Positions 8,514 to 17,216 of a DNA stretch of 64,000 nt are shown here, piece by piece. Position 1 is the stretch's first letter, and every line of letters begins with the position of its first letter. Source of the stretch: Dehalobacterium formicoaceticum (GTDB taxonomy: Bacteria; Bacillota; Dehalobacteriia; Dehalobacteriales; Dehalobacteriaceae). The notes beneath the pieces are model-generated. The model saw only the letters and a list, made by a program, of their open reading frames with translations, was not told the DNA's origin and did no database searches. The stretch covers positions 3,569,501 through 3,633,500 of the forward strand of contig NZ_CP022121.1 in NCBI RefSeq assembly GCF_002224645.1. The letters are read 5' to 3'. The position numbers and the translations under genes are program-made.

Positions 8514-10563
8514 TATCCTTGCCCCCATCCTCTTCTCTAATTTCAGTATCGAGTTCATCTCCATCGTCATTTTTCTTATCCGATTTATAAAGTAAATAAC
8601 CGGACCAAAAGGCGGTCATAAAGGTATCTTTTTCCGAAATTAGGTTATTCTCTTTTTCCAAAAATCCCAGCAGGACTTGAGCCAGCACGGGGCGGAAATT
8701 ACTTCCCAGCTTCATAGACCATTGCTGGGCCAGTTCCTCACAACGCAGCAAACCATTCTTCCAGATCATTTCCGGGGTCAATTTGCTGCCGAATTTCATC
8801 ACCCGTTGTTTGACAAAGTCCTTGCCCGTTTTTTTGTAATAAGAGTTGGAAAACTGTTTAAGCAATAAACCGGCAGCAAAACCTAAATGTTCTGTTTTTG
8901 TCAGGTGGCATAGCTCCAGCTTGCCCTGACCATAAAGGGTTTTAAATTCATCCCAATCCGACAATGTTTTCACTCCCCCTTCCTTGTGTAAAATTTGTTT
9001 TTCATATTGTTTAAAAAAATATAAGAAACTGTAATGAAAGACCAATTCTTGGATCATTTGCCCACGGTCTTCTTTATTGGCCAATTCGTTCAGCTTCCGG
9101 GCAGTTGCCATGTACAACCGCTCTAATCTGAGTGGCTCTTTGTGAAAGACGGTCCGCAGACTTTCCCACACATAGCCCGAACCATAAACATTAGCCAAGA
9201 GTGCAGGAAGATTCTGAGTGCGATAAACGGGCTGTTCCTTCACACCAAAGACCTTCTGAATCTTACCTATTTCTCTCGCGCCTAACTGGTGCATTATTTT
9301 TTCCAGCTGACTGGCCACGCTGGGAATCACATCTTCGATCACCGCCCGAATGTGCATGTTGCCCCGGGATAAATCACCGGAGTAATAGAGGATGGTCAAG
9401 CGATGCTCATCTCCCATTTCCGGAACAATCCTGTCGATGCCCGCCAATATCTTTAAATGCAGATCACTGTCGCTTTGTTTCTCGTTGCTCTTTTTCAGCA
9501 ACTTTTTATATCTTGCAAAGAGTTGCCGGGAATCGCCGTCCGTCAGAGGCATAACCATGGGAATGCCGTAAATGGATTCAAAACTGTCCAAACTCATCAT
9601 TTTTTTTGCTTCCACACTGGTAATAGGGGCGAACATCTCTTTGAGGATAGCATTGGAAATGGGAACCTGAATTTCCTTGAGGAAATGGACACCGTATAAA
9701 TAGGCAGCATAGCTTTCCTCGTCCACTTTAATCCCCTTCGTCCATTCATCGTCCTTCCAATAGATAGAACGAGGCGATTCCCAGGTAGGAGACAGCCAAA
9801 GCCAGGATTTGTTGTAGATCGACACTACCTCATCCGCCTTCCGATTAGTGAAGGTGGATACAGCATTCTTCTCTTTACCCAATTCAGCAGCCTCGTAAAA
9901 CTTGGCTTGGCCGATTCCTTTCAGAACCGCTTCCCCATCTAAATGAAGGTGGGCTCCGGGAGTCAGCGGACTTTCATTTATCCACAGAGAATGCTCATTC
10001 TCTCTCTTTTCTTGATATTTATGAAACATCGGCAACTCTTCATCGAAGATCATCATGACTCCCAGCTGCTTCTCCTCATTGATCAGGTCAGACCCTTTGG
10101 TAGCCAGAAATTCAGCAATCCGGTCGGCCAAAGCCTCTCTCTCTATCGCCGTTCTATCCTGATAAAATAAAGTTTTTCCTAATCGGGGTAAAAGAAACTC
10201 CTTTTTAAAGGCCGCTTTATCCTTCATGGCTTTAATATGAGGGTCGTAAACCAGATAGCACGGAAGGGGATAAATTCCTTGGGCATGGAGAGGGTTCCCT
10301 CCATTGGGATAAAAAATAGGAAAGGCCACATTTCTTATAGAATTGACTTCGAAGGTTTCCTTCTTCTCCTTGGTAACCTTGTCACCCAGTTCCATCAACT
10401 GAAAGCCGATTCTTTTTTTCGCAATCTCAATCAGGAAGACATGGCGAAAGTAGTTCTTGCAGTTTTCACTGCTGACATCAGTCAACAGCCGAATTTTGTC
10501 CCGGCAAGGCATATCGCTGTTTTTGATAGGACGGCCGATGCGGATAATAGCTTCGGCAAGCAT
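8506..10563 (-). CDS. cas8b: Type I-B large subunit Cas8b (TM1802/Csh1-like)
   Basis: A 685-residue protein at the Cascade large-subunit position, just before cas7 and cas5. Sequence character fits the TM1802/Csh1 family: a YPLPCYLVYDPH segment near residue 100, and GDLSRGNMHIRAVIEDV in the middle (about residues 400-417), with a helical C-terminal half. In I-B systems Cas8 recognises the PAM and recruits Cas3. Family assignment rests on overall character and context rather than on one decisive motif. The ATG follows AAGAAGGTGATCCA, and the gene starts 38 bp after the preceding CARF gene. The acidic C-terminal tail (DDGDELDTEIREEDGG) is low complexity. Confidence 0.85.
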   Translation of the reverse strand: MLAEAIIRIGRPIKNSDMPCRDKIRLLTDVSSENCKNYFRHVFLIEIAKKRIGFQLMELGDKVTKEKKETFEVNSIRNVAFPIFYPNGGNPLHAQGIYPLPCYLVYDPHIKAMKDKAAFKKEFLLPRLGKTLFYQDRTAIEREALADRIAEFLATKGSDLINEEKQLGVMMIFDEELPMFHKYQEKRENEHSLWINESPLTPGAHLHLDGEAVLKGIGQAKFYEAAELGKEKNAVSTFTNRKADEVVSIYNKSWLWLSPTWESPRSIYWKDDEWTKGIKVDEESYAAYLYGVHFLKEIQVPISNAILKEMFAPITSVEAKKMMSLDSFESIYGIPMVMPLTDGDSRQLFARYKKLLKKSNEKQSDSDLHLKILAGIDRIVPEMGDEHRLTILYYSGDLSRGNMHIRAVIEDVIPSVASQLEKIMHQLGAREIGKIQKVFGVKEQPVYRTQNLPALLANVYGSGYVWESLRTVFHKEPLRLERLYMATARKLNELANKEDRGQMIQELVFHYSFLYFFKQYEKQILHKEGGVKTLSDWDEFKTLYGQGKLELCHLTKTEHLGFAAGLLLKQFSNSYYKKTGKDFVKQRVMKFGSKLTPEMIWKNGLLRCEELAQQWSMKLGSNFRPVLAQVLLGFLEKENNLISEKDTFMTAFWSGYLLYKSDKKNDDGDELDTEIREEDGGKDNE

Positions 10564-10601
10564 TGGATCACCTTCTTCTTATCGGTGCATTTCTCTTGAT
10601 C

Positions 10602-12407
10602 TTAGCCCTTCTCTTCTTCCAGCAGAATCATCTCGCCGATGACATAAGGGTTTTCATGCTGCTCATAGAGTGAACGCCGATCAATAAATGCCACTTGTTT
10701 TGTAGCTTTATTCTTTCTCGTAATTTGATTCAGAACATGTTGCATAACCGTTGTTCCTCCGGTTAAGTTATACACGACCTCTTCAGCTTTAGCCATCAGT
10801 GGTTCTGCTTCTGCTGAAGCCAGCTTTTTTTCCATAAACCCGGCAAAGGGATCTTCCATGCAATAAACTGCCAGCTCTCCTTGCCAATTCACTTTTTCCA
10901 ATATCTCATTAATTGCTCCCTTGGTTTTATCGGAAAGAATTACAAAAAGATAATCCGGTTCTAATGTAGCTAAGGCTGAGTACAAGGATCCTTTTGAATT
11001 TCCTAAGGCACAAATGAGGAGCATCCCTTCACCCTGTTTCTTATAGAGCTCCCACTTCTCTTGCATATATATCGAATCCTTCAATTCCTGCCACTTTTCT
11101 TTAATTTCCTCAATTGCCTTTAATGATAAATGAACATTATCTTCTTTAAAACCACAATGAGATAGACCATTACGCTTGTTAGTAATGTAATCCCACTTTT
11201 CTGCCAGCCACTTCTGCTCTTCGGTTAATGGCACCTTACCGTTTTCCTTGGCTTTACTCTGCACAAATTTCATCATCAGCCCCAGAGAATACTCTATGGG
11301 CCTCCTTTTTTTATAGGGCAGCCAATCTATACCAGCGATTATCCCTTTACCTTGCCTATGTTCCTGATGAAATAATGCAACATTTACTATCCATTCACGC
11401 ATCAGAGCTGTTGCACTATTGATATATCCTTGCCCAAAATACTCATCCACAAGTGCAGCTTGACGATTTATTTCCGTATAGTCCAAAAATAACTTCATCT
11501 TCTTATCATTGTCGTTAATTTGTGATAAAGCATAAGGCTCGATGAAAGCTTTAACTTGACCAAAAAGTTCTTCCGGAAGGGGCATCCGCTCCATAAGATG
11601 TCCAGGTAAATCCTTCTCTAATAGTTGGTGTAGTCGATTAGCTTCCAAACCAAATTCAATGGGAAGTGCCTGTTCATAGGCTGATGTTGCCTTAGAGAAG
11701 ACCTCACTCAGTTTTCTGATTTGAGAATAGGGCATACAGTCCTTCCCTTGCACACCCTCCGGTATTTTGGTGAAAGGCTCCAGCAAATTGATAATGTAAT
11801 TGGCTTGCCCTGTTTCTCGGAAAATCCGTGTCGCAAAGAACCATTCTACCATTTCAAGGATTAAGGAAAGATCGAGTAATGGCTTAGGTTCTTCTTTTAT
11901 CTCAACGTTGCCATAGAAAGTGGAAATTAACCCCACATTGCGCAGTGCTTTAAGGTAAAGTGCTGCTGTAAAATACAAAAAAGAGAAACTTCTATAGCCA
12001 TGAGTCAGGTCGAGGGTTAAATATGCGTTTTCAGGCACGCACTTCAGAATGCATCGAAGAATCTCCCAAATCTCTTCCTCGTTTTTCCCATCTGATATAT
12101 CAAGTGCTGATACGCGGATGGGTTTTGTTATATGAGTACTAAACTCTCCAGACTCAATGTGCTCCTTAAATTGGGGAAATTGCACCTTAGCTATCTCAGA
12201 TGTACAAAGAATTATGACCTCATCAGGAAGTCTATCCTCAGGTAAAAGTTGCAGCAAAGCCAAGGGAGATTGGTTGGCTTCCGCTACTTTGTCTCCCAGC
12301 GCATATTTCGTCGGTCTTGGAGTAACGCTAAGAGCAGCGATAAGTATATGTTTTTTCATATTTCTGACCATATTTTCCTCTCCGCTAATTTTTTTAACAA
12401 GTCTCAT
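10602..12407 (-). CDS. CRISPR-associated DxTHG protein, CARF-HEPN-CARF-like ribonuclease
   Basis: A 601-residue protein. The N-terminal CARF domain carries LDLTHGYRSF (about residues 132-141), the DxTHG motif of Csx1/TM1812-type proteins. A helical middle follows, with RNGLSH (about 404-409), matching the RxxxxH active site of HEPN ribonucleases. The C-terminal part (from about 457) begins a second Rossmann-like segment, MLLICALGNSKG, and carries YNLTGGTTVMQHVL, which resembles the NxTGGTK motif of another CARF type. Known biology: cyclic oligoadenylates from Cas10 bind CARF and switch on HEPN RNA cleavage. The second CARF is inference. The start could instead be 12371, which has a GGAGAGG site. 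The gene lies between cmr6 and cas8b. Confidence 0.82.
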   Translation of the reverse strand: MRLVKKISGEENMVRNMKKHILIAALSVTPRPTKYALGDKVAEANQSPLALLQLLPEDRLPDEVIILCTSEIAKVQFPQFKEHIESGEFSTHITKPIRVSALDISDGKNEEEIWEILRCILKCVPENAYLTLDLTHGYRSFSFLYFTAALYLKALRNVGLISTFYGNVEIKEEPKPLLDLSLILEMVEWFFATRIFRETGQANYIINLLEPFTKIPEGVQGKDCMPYSQIRKLSEVFSKATSAYEQALPIEFGLEANRLHQLLEKDLPGHLMERMPLPEELFGQVKAFIEPYALSQINDNDKKMKLFLDYTEINRQAALVDEYFGQGYINSATALMREWIVNVALFHQEHRQGKGIIAGIDWLPYKKRRPIEYSLGLMMKFVQSKAKENGKVPLTEEQKWLAEKWDYITNKRNGLSHCGFKEDNVHLSLKAIEEIKEKWQELKDSIYMQEKWELYKKQGEGMLLICALGNSKGSLYSALATLEPDYLFVILSDKTKGAINEILEKVNWQGELAVYCMEDPFAGFMEKKLASAEAEPLMAKAEEVVYNLTGGTTVMQHVLNQITRKNKATKQVAFIDRRSLYEQHENPYVIGEMILLEEEKG

Positions 12408-12434
12408 CGCCTCACCCTATCGAGAATTCTCTAA

Positions 12435-13574
12435 TTACATCTTCATGATTCCATAGCCCACAGCGGTTTTGGCACCTACACCATGCTCCAATAAAGCTTT
12501 CTTGATCCAGGTAGAGGCTACGTCCATAACCGATGACCCTTTAAAATAATCCTTATCTATGGCAACATTCTTTTGGGCATCAATGCCGATAACAAAGCAA
12601 AATTTAGTCTCTGCAATGGTAATGAAGGGAATAAGTTTGGTATCTCCATAATCCCTAGGTGCCTTACCTTTCGAATAGTATTCGGAATAATGAGGCGTCA
12701 TGATATCGACGATGATCTTGGGCTTTCCCTGAGGAAATGCATCATAAAAAAATACATTGCCCTTATTGCCCTGACTTCCAAAGATCAGCTTGAATCCTTG
12801 GTCGTCTAATGCCTTTTTTTCGTTGCCATCAAAACAATTACTTATTATCCATGAACGGGTAATCCCTTTTATAGCGCTGCCGGGAATATATGGTATCCCA
12901 TAAGTATGATGCAGAGTTAGCGAGGTTTCATAAACTGATGCACCTCCCAAACCAACTATCATCCGCCATTCTGGTTCCAGAGTCAAGCTTTTGGTTAAAA
13001 GGCCCAGCTCGTTTAATGCTCTTAATTGCCGCGCAGAAAACTCTTGGAAATTGATCTGCGGGAATTCATGCTTGTAATTGCCAAAAGATGATTTCATCTT
13101 TTTGTCCGCCGCCTTGTAGAAGAGAAACTTATCATCCTGAACCCTCGGAAACCGATTCAGCATGAGCTCATAATTACTGATCTCTTCAACATCACCATAA
13201 TTAATAATAAGCACACGAGTATCCCCTGGTAAATATTTAGGTAGTGGTTTTTGAGAATTATCGTTACCTTTGGACTGCGAATTATCACCTTGCCGATCAC
13301 GCTGGTTTTTAGAGTTATTTTTTCGAGCAGAAGTATTTTGTTGAGAATTTGCTCGTGCTTTTTCAGGTAGTATAATTTTTAAGTCTGTTATTGTGGCAGG
13401 ATCTTTTTGATCTGATACTTTAAACTCTACTTCAACTTCCTTAGTAAGCTGGCTGACAACTTCTGCAGAAATATCTTTTATGTTAAAAGCATATTCTTTT
13501 AAATTGTCTCCAATAATGATGCCTTTGCCCCTATTGTTTTTAAATTGAAGAACCTTTATGCGTTCAGATTTCAT
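12435..13574 (-). CDS. cmr6: Type III-B RAMP protein Cmr6 with N-terminal extension
   Basis: A 379-residue protein. The C-terminal two thirds is Cmr6 (Cas7-like): VGLGGASVYETSLTLHHTYG, then IPYIPGSAIKGITRSW (about residues 230-245), and the closing glycine loop VGAKTAVGYGIMKM. Cmr6 caps the Cmr backbone at the 3' end of the crRNA. Residues 1 to about 75 form an extra domain (KVLQFKNNRGKGIIIGD, FNIKDISAEVV) that looks like a cold-shock-type OB fold. A linker of about 40 residues rich in N, Q, S, K and D joins it to the rest. Cmr6 proteins are usually shorter. The ATG overlaps the cmr5 stop by 11 bp. Confidence 0.92.
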   Translation of the reverse strand: MKSERIKVLQFKNNRGKGIIIGDNLKEYAFNIKDISAEVVSQLTKEVEVEFKVSDQKDPATITDLKIILPEKARANSQQNTSARKNNSKNQRDRQGDNSQSKGNDNSQKPLPKYLPGDTRVLIINYGDVEEISNYELMLNRFPRVQDDKFLFYKAADKKMKSSFGNYKHEFPQINFQEFSARQLRALNELGLLTKSLTLEPEWRMIVGLGGASVYETSLTLHHTYGIPYIPGSAIKGITRSWIISNCFDGNEKKALDDQGFKLIFGSQGNKGNVFFYDAFPQGKPKIIVDIMTPHYSEYYSKGKAPRDYGDTKLIPFITIAETKFCFVIGIDAQKNVAIDKDYFKGSSVMDVASTWIKKALLEHGVGAKTAVGYGIMKM

Positions 13575-13971
13575 CTTCCACTTCTCCTTTAATCGTTCCT
13601 TCGGAGAAACGCCGTAACCAATTAAATAATGCTAAGACCTCGTTTGTGACACAACGATAAGAGGCGGAATCTAAATTAATGATTTGTTCGATTAATTCTC
13701 CTTGTCCATCAAGAAAGTTTGCATCTCGCTTTAACCACTCCCCTGTTTGCTTATAGATTAATCGATAGGCCTTCTCTTTATCTTTAGATTTAACAAAGGC
13801 GAAGGTAGGCCCCAAGCCATTGGTCTTGATATACATTGGGATTTTCTTTACATAAGCTTTGTACTTAGCTTCTTCCCCTTTAAGCTCATCTTTAGCCTCT
13901 AAAACTTTTTTATATGCAAAGGAAGCACGGCCTTGTTCAATTCCTTTAATACTATCCTCAGTGTTTTTCAT
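13564..13971 (-). CDS. cmr5: Type III-B small subunit Cmr5
   Basis: A 135-residue, mostly helical protein of the Cmr5 (Cas11) family. The N-terminal GIEQGRASFAYKKV and the IKTNGLGPTFAFVKSK segment (about residues 49-64) are characteristic. Cmr5 lines the belly of the Cmr complex beside the target RNA. The length is normal. It starts in a TAATG overlap with the cmr4 stop and overlaps the cmr6 start by 11 bp, so the three genes are translated as a coupled set. No defect seen. Confidence 0.93.
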   Translation of the reverse strand: MKNTEDSIKGIEQGRASFAYKKVLEAKDELKGEEAKYKAYVKKIPMYIKTNGLGPTFAFVKSKDKEKAYRLIYKQTGEWLKRDANFLDGQGELIEQIINLDSASYRCVTNEVLALFNWLRRFSEGTIKGEVEDEI

Positions 13972-14918
13972 TAACCCTCGACCCCCAATAGCCTTTTCTC
14001 GACACGGGTAATCCCTTTACCAATAGTGGCATCGCCGCCGATTTGTAAAATTTGCGGCAAATAAGTCTGAAAGAATTCCATTACGGCGCCTTCACCATCA
14101 CTCAGCACACTTTTTTCAGGATTAAACACAGGGGCTGCCATCGCCAAAGCATATAGAACAGTCTCTGCGGGTAAAAACTCCTCGGTAAATAAAGCCCCAT
14201 CAGCCACAGTTCCCGTTTCATTATTGATCTTAGTTCGTGTGATGACCTCCGTAGACCATTGAACAAAATCCCGAAATTCATCGTTACTTAATACAATGAT
14301 ATCTTTGCGGATTTTCTCTTTCAATGTTTTAAATTCCTTAACATCGGGAAGCAGAATTTCGGAAAGCCATTGAGTTAGAGCGGTGCATTGCTCATCTTCT
14401 TTATGGTTAACCTTGAAAGTATATTCCTCTAAAATTACTTTATCGTCACGAACAAAGAGGTTGCTGCCATGAGGGGTGGCTTTGTCTCCAGGTACCTCAA
14501 AGCTGACATTTACCCCACATAGTCCCAATTCATTGATGAATTTTTCCAATACCTGGGGACAAGTGATCCAAGCATATACACCTTTTACCGATTTTACAGG
14601 AAAAAGCAGCACCCTGGCATCTGTAATACCAAGGGCAGCGGCAAAGTCTCCTCCTTTTTCCGGCCCAAAAAGAAGATTAACACATTGACCTATCTCCTGA
14701 GCACTTAATTTTCCCCCTCGAAACTGAATATCGTATAAATCCTTACATCGCTCAAATCGCTCTCGTATACTTCCTTTAAGACTGGATCCTTCTATCTTGG
14801 GAAAGCCTGTATGTCTTTCTCTTTGAATCGGCATATCGATGATTCCTAAATCACTGCCGCTGCCGGCATGTAATGGAGTCTCGCATATTAAAAAAAACGG
14901 TTTAGCAAGTTTATACAT
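13971..14918 (-). CDS. cmr4: Type III-B RAMP protein Cmr4
   Basis: A 315-residue Cas7-family backbone subunit that cuts bound target RNA at 6-nt steps in known Cmr complexes. Visible: ETPLHAGSGSDLGIIDMPIQ (about residues 13-32), followed by RERHTGFPKIEGSSLKG (about 33-49), the canonical Cmr4 N-terminal block. It includes Asp28, in the position of the catalytic aspartate of other Cmr4 proteins. The C-terminal glycine loop is LQIGGDATIGKGITRV. An AGGAGG lies before the ATG. A 29-bp gap separates it from the CARF-RelE-like gene, and cmr5 starts at its stop. This subunit is intact, unlike cmr2 and cmr3. Confidence 0.96.
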   Translation of the reverse strand: MYKLAKPFFLICETPLHAGSGSDLGIIDMPIQRERHTGFPKIEGSSLKGSIRERFERCKDLYDIQFRGGKLSAQEIGQCVNLLFGPEKGGDFAAALGITDARVLLFPVKSVKGVYAWITCPQVLEKFINELGLCGVNVSFEVPGDKATPHGSNLFVRDDKVILEEYTFKVNHKEDEQCTALTQWLSEILLPDVKEFKTLKEKIRKDIIVLSNDEFRDFVQWSTEVITRTKINNETGTVADGALFTEEFLPAETVLYALAMAAPVFNPEKSVLSDGEGAVMEFFQTYLPQILQIGGDATIGKGITRVEKRLLGVEG

Positions 14919-14947
14919 ATCATGTTCCTCCTATCGTATTAGGTCAG

Positions 14948-16126
14948 CTACCGGCTAATAGCAACTGAGATAAGCTCACGATCTTTCAAGTTTTCGTATT
15001 CCTCTTTTAGTTTGCGTGGATAATTTTTATCAATTGTATCATCAGTAATGAAATAATAGTTATAAATTACCAACTTATTGCTTTTAATATCATACCAGTA
15101 CTGAATCCGAATCTGTTGAGGATTTGTGTGTTTATAGACATAGGGCTCTTTATCATTTAAATGGTTGAGATCTCCATTATTTTTAATCCCTGAAAAATCG
15201 TTGATTTCACGCAATCGTCTTAAAAGTTCTATGATGGCTTCTTCTAAATGCTTTTTCTTAGTTTGTTCTTCTTTTGAATACTTGCCTTTATAAGGAAAAT
15301 AAACTATATCGTATTTACTATTGTACTCTACCCAAAGCATAGTCCCGATACCATTTAAGTAGATGATATTTTCACCATCGATTATGTCCTCGGTGATGCA
15401 GTTTTTAAAGTCATCCCCAATATTATTTTTTCGGCGATAATCTTCCCAGCTCTCAATGATACCATCGTAAAGTTCTTGAAATCGCAGATGGTATTTCTCA
15501 AAGAGGCCTTTGTCCAGGTTGATAGGCGCCTGGGGGATGCGAATGAGTTCTTCTGTATCCTCAAATATGTAGTAAATTGGTACATTATTGATTTGACTTA
15601 GAATAGATAAATAGGGAATCACCCCCTTATATCCGCCTGTCACATTCATGATCACGTTTTCTGTATAGCCTCCGGTTATCTCGCTAAAGCGTTTGACCAG
15701 ATTGACAATTCCCTCTTGCTCGAAACGTTTGCGATCTTCTACCTGTAAGCCTTTTATTCTATCTTCTCTTTCATAATCAAAGTGCACCGTGATTGGACTA
15801 CCTGGCCGATTATTAAAGTACTGGGTGATAATATCCGCAGCTAACCGGGAAAGAATCGTTTCTGTACAAATCAAGTAAACTTCCAGGTCTTCATTGACCT
15901 GCTCATAAATCTTCCACAGACTTTTTATCTCAGCAGATGCATCTTTATTATCTTCAGCCCAACTTATAAGCTCATTTTGAACCGGTGTGATTCGGGTACC
16001 CAGCAACTTATCCCAATTCTCTGCTTTTTCACCTTTCAAGACCTGAAGCGTAATTTTAAGTTTATTTGATTCTTCTTCATAATTTTTAAAAATCGATGTC
16101 CCAACGGGTGTGATCACCTTCTTCAT
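14948..16126 (-). CDS. CARF-domain effector with a RelE-like C-terminal domain
   Basis: A 392-residue protein. The N-terminal CARF domain (about 1-190) has ITPVGTSIFKNY at the start and IMNVTGGYKGVIPYLSI (about residues 158-174), as in the APE2256/Csm6 type. The C-terminal part (about 290-392) has two helices (KKKHLEEAIIELLRRLREIN), then strands YVYKHTNPQQIRIQYWYD and KLVIYNYYFI, and ends with a helix. This is the order and spacing of RelE/HigB mRNA-interferase toxins. CARF-RelE proteins (Cami1) are known to cut mRNA on ribosomes once cyclic oligoadenylate binds. The RelE call is inference from pattern. The ATG overlaps the cmr3 stop by 4 bp, so it is made together with the Cmr complex. Confidence 0.75.
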   Translation of the reverse strand: MKKVITPVGTSIFKNYEEESNKLKITLQVLKGEKAENWDKLLGTRITPVQNELISWAEDNKDASAEIKSLWKIYEQVNEDLEVYLICTETILSRLAADIITQYFNNRPGSPITVHFDYEREDRIKGLQVEDRKRFEQEGIVNLVKRFSEITGGYTENVIMNVTGGYKGVIPYLSILSQINNVPIYYIFEDTEELIRIPQAPINLDKGLFEKYHLRFQELYDGIIESWEDYRRKNNIGDDFKNCITEDIIDGENIIYLNGIGTMLWVEYNSKYDIVYFPYKGKYSKEEQTKKKHLEEAIIELLRRLREINDFSGIKNNGDLNHLNDKEPYVYKHTNPQQIRIQYWYDIKSNKLVIYNYYFITDDTIDKNYPRKLKEEYENLKDRELISVAISR

Positions 16127-17216
16127 TCATCCATTCCTCCTACTAATCCAATGCCATACCCTTCCATAGCGTAAGGAGTATTCTCAAACGGCTGATAATG
16201 AAAGACCTCTTTCACCTTTTCAGCCTCGCCTTCAAGGAGTTCAAAATAATATACACTCCCGGCAGGTACAGCCCGGTGCATAGGCTTAGGCTTCCGTTTT
16301 TTAATATCAAATCCACCGATAAAGAGATGTTTTCCTAGTGCTGCTGTTAGCAATTTAACTTTCAACCCCTGGTAATGGCCAAAAAAAGTATCCGGATTTA
16401 TCCAGTCCGGAAGCCATCCGTTATTCAAAATGGCCGGAGTTAAGAGGTAAATTTTAAAAACTTGGTGCTTAGGAGCCGAATAAGCCGGTATCAGGGAATT
16501 TTTATCTAACTCATGGATATGCTTGTAATGAGTGGCTTTCCCTTCCCCACCAAGTTTTAAAAACCCCTGTTCCGGTAAATTAATTCCCTCATAGTCAATG
16601 ATAAAGGAACATTCCTGGTGCGCTTTTCCTTTATCTTGTCGTGGCGAAAGTCTTAGCATGCCGGCACGATAGAGCATCTGATCCTCTGCTGAACGACCAG
16701 GAGTAAGCTTTATCCCAATTTTCGCTTCTTCTGTAACAAAATCTTTGAGATCAGAGAAATAAAATTGCTTGCTGCTATTGGCAAGATATTCACTAAGCGT
16801 CACCTGATCAATCCACCCATCGCCTATCGTCTCAGCAATAAGATCCGGCGGGGAGGCCAATACCTTCGGCAGGGAACAATTGGATAAAGAAGGGGTATCC
16901 AGAAGCTGCAAAGGAAAGGCGCAATTATCACCTGCGTTTTTTTCCTGGATCAAGTCCCGGGGCAGTGGAAAGTAATAGCTGTCGCCCCAGGCTTTTAAGA
17001 ACATGCCTCGGATCCTTAAGGATGATGTTGGATCATCTGATGTTCCGGCAAGGGGGAAATATTGGGGATTTTGCGCAAAAAAGGCCGTTCGTAAGGCACC
17101 ATAGAATACTGACGGATACGGCGGAAAAAGACTTTCACCCCAATTATTTTCTCCCCTGTTAAATGGTTTTCCATTACGAAAAAAAGAGTATCCAATGGTT
17201 CAGTCTGCAACAGCAC
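16123..17216 (-). pseudogene. cmr3: Type III-B RAMP protein Cmr3, frameshifted near its start
   Basis: Two reading frames together make one Cmr3 of about 364 residues. Frame one starts at GTG 17216 and reads LLQTEPLDTLFF. The second frame then carries on with FRNGKPFNRGENNWGESLFP, then GALRTAFFA, and runs to the glycine loop GYGIGLVGG. The switch is at a run of seven T on the minus strand (17179-17185), and eight T would restore the frame. Downstream, HRAVPAGSVYYFEL is typical of Cmr3. Cmr3 is Cas5-like and holds the crRNA 5' tag next to Cmr2. As written only an N-truncated protein (ATG at 17004, 293 residues) could be made. The start overlaps the cmr2 stop by 17 bp. Confidence 0.9.
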
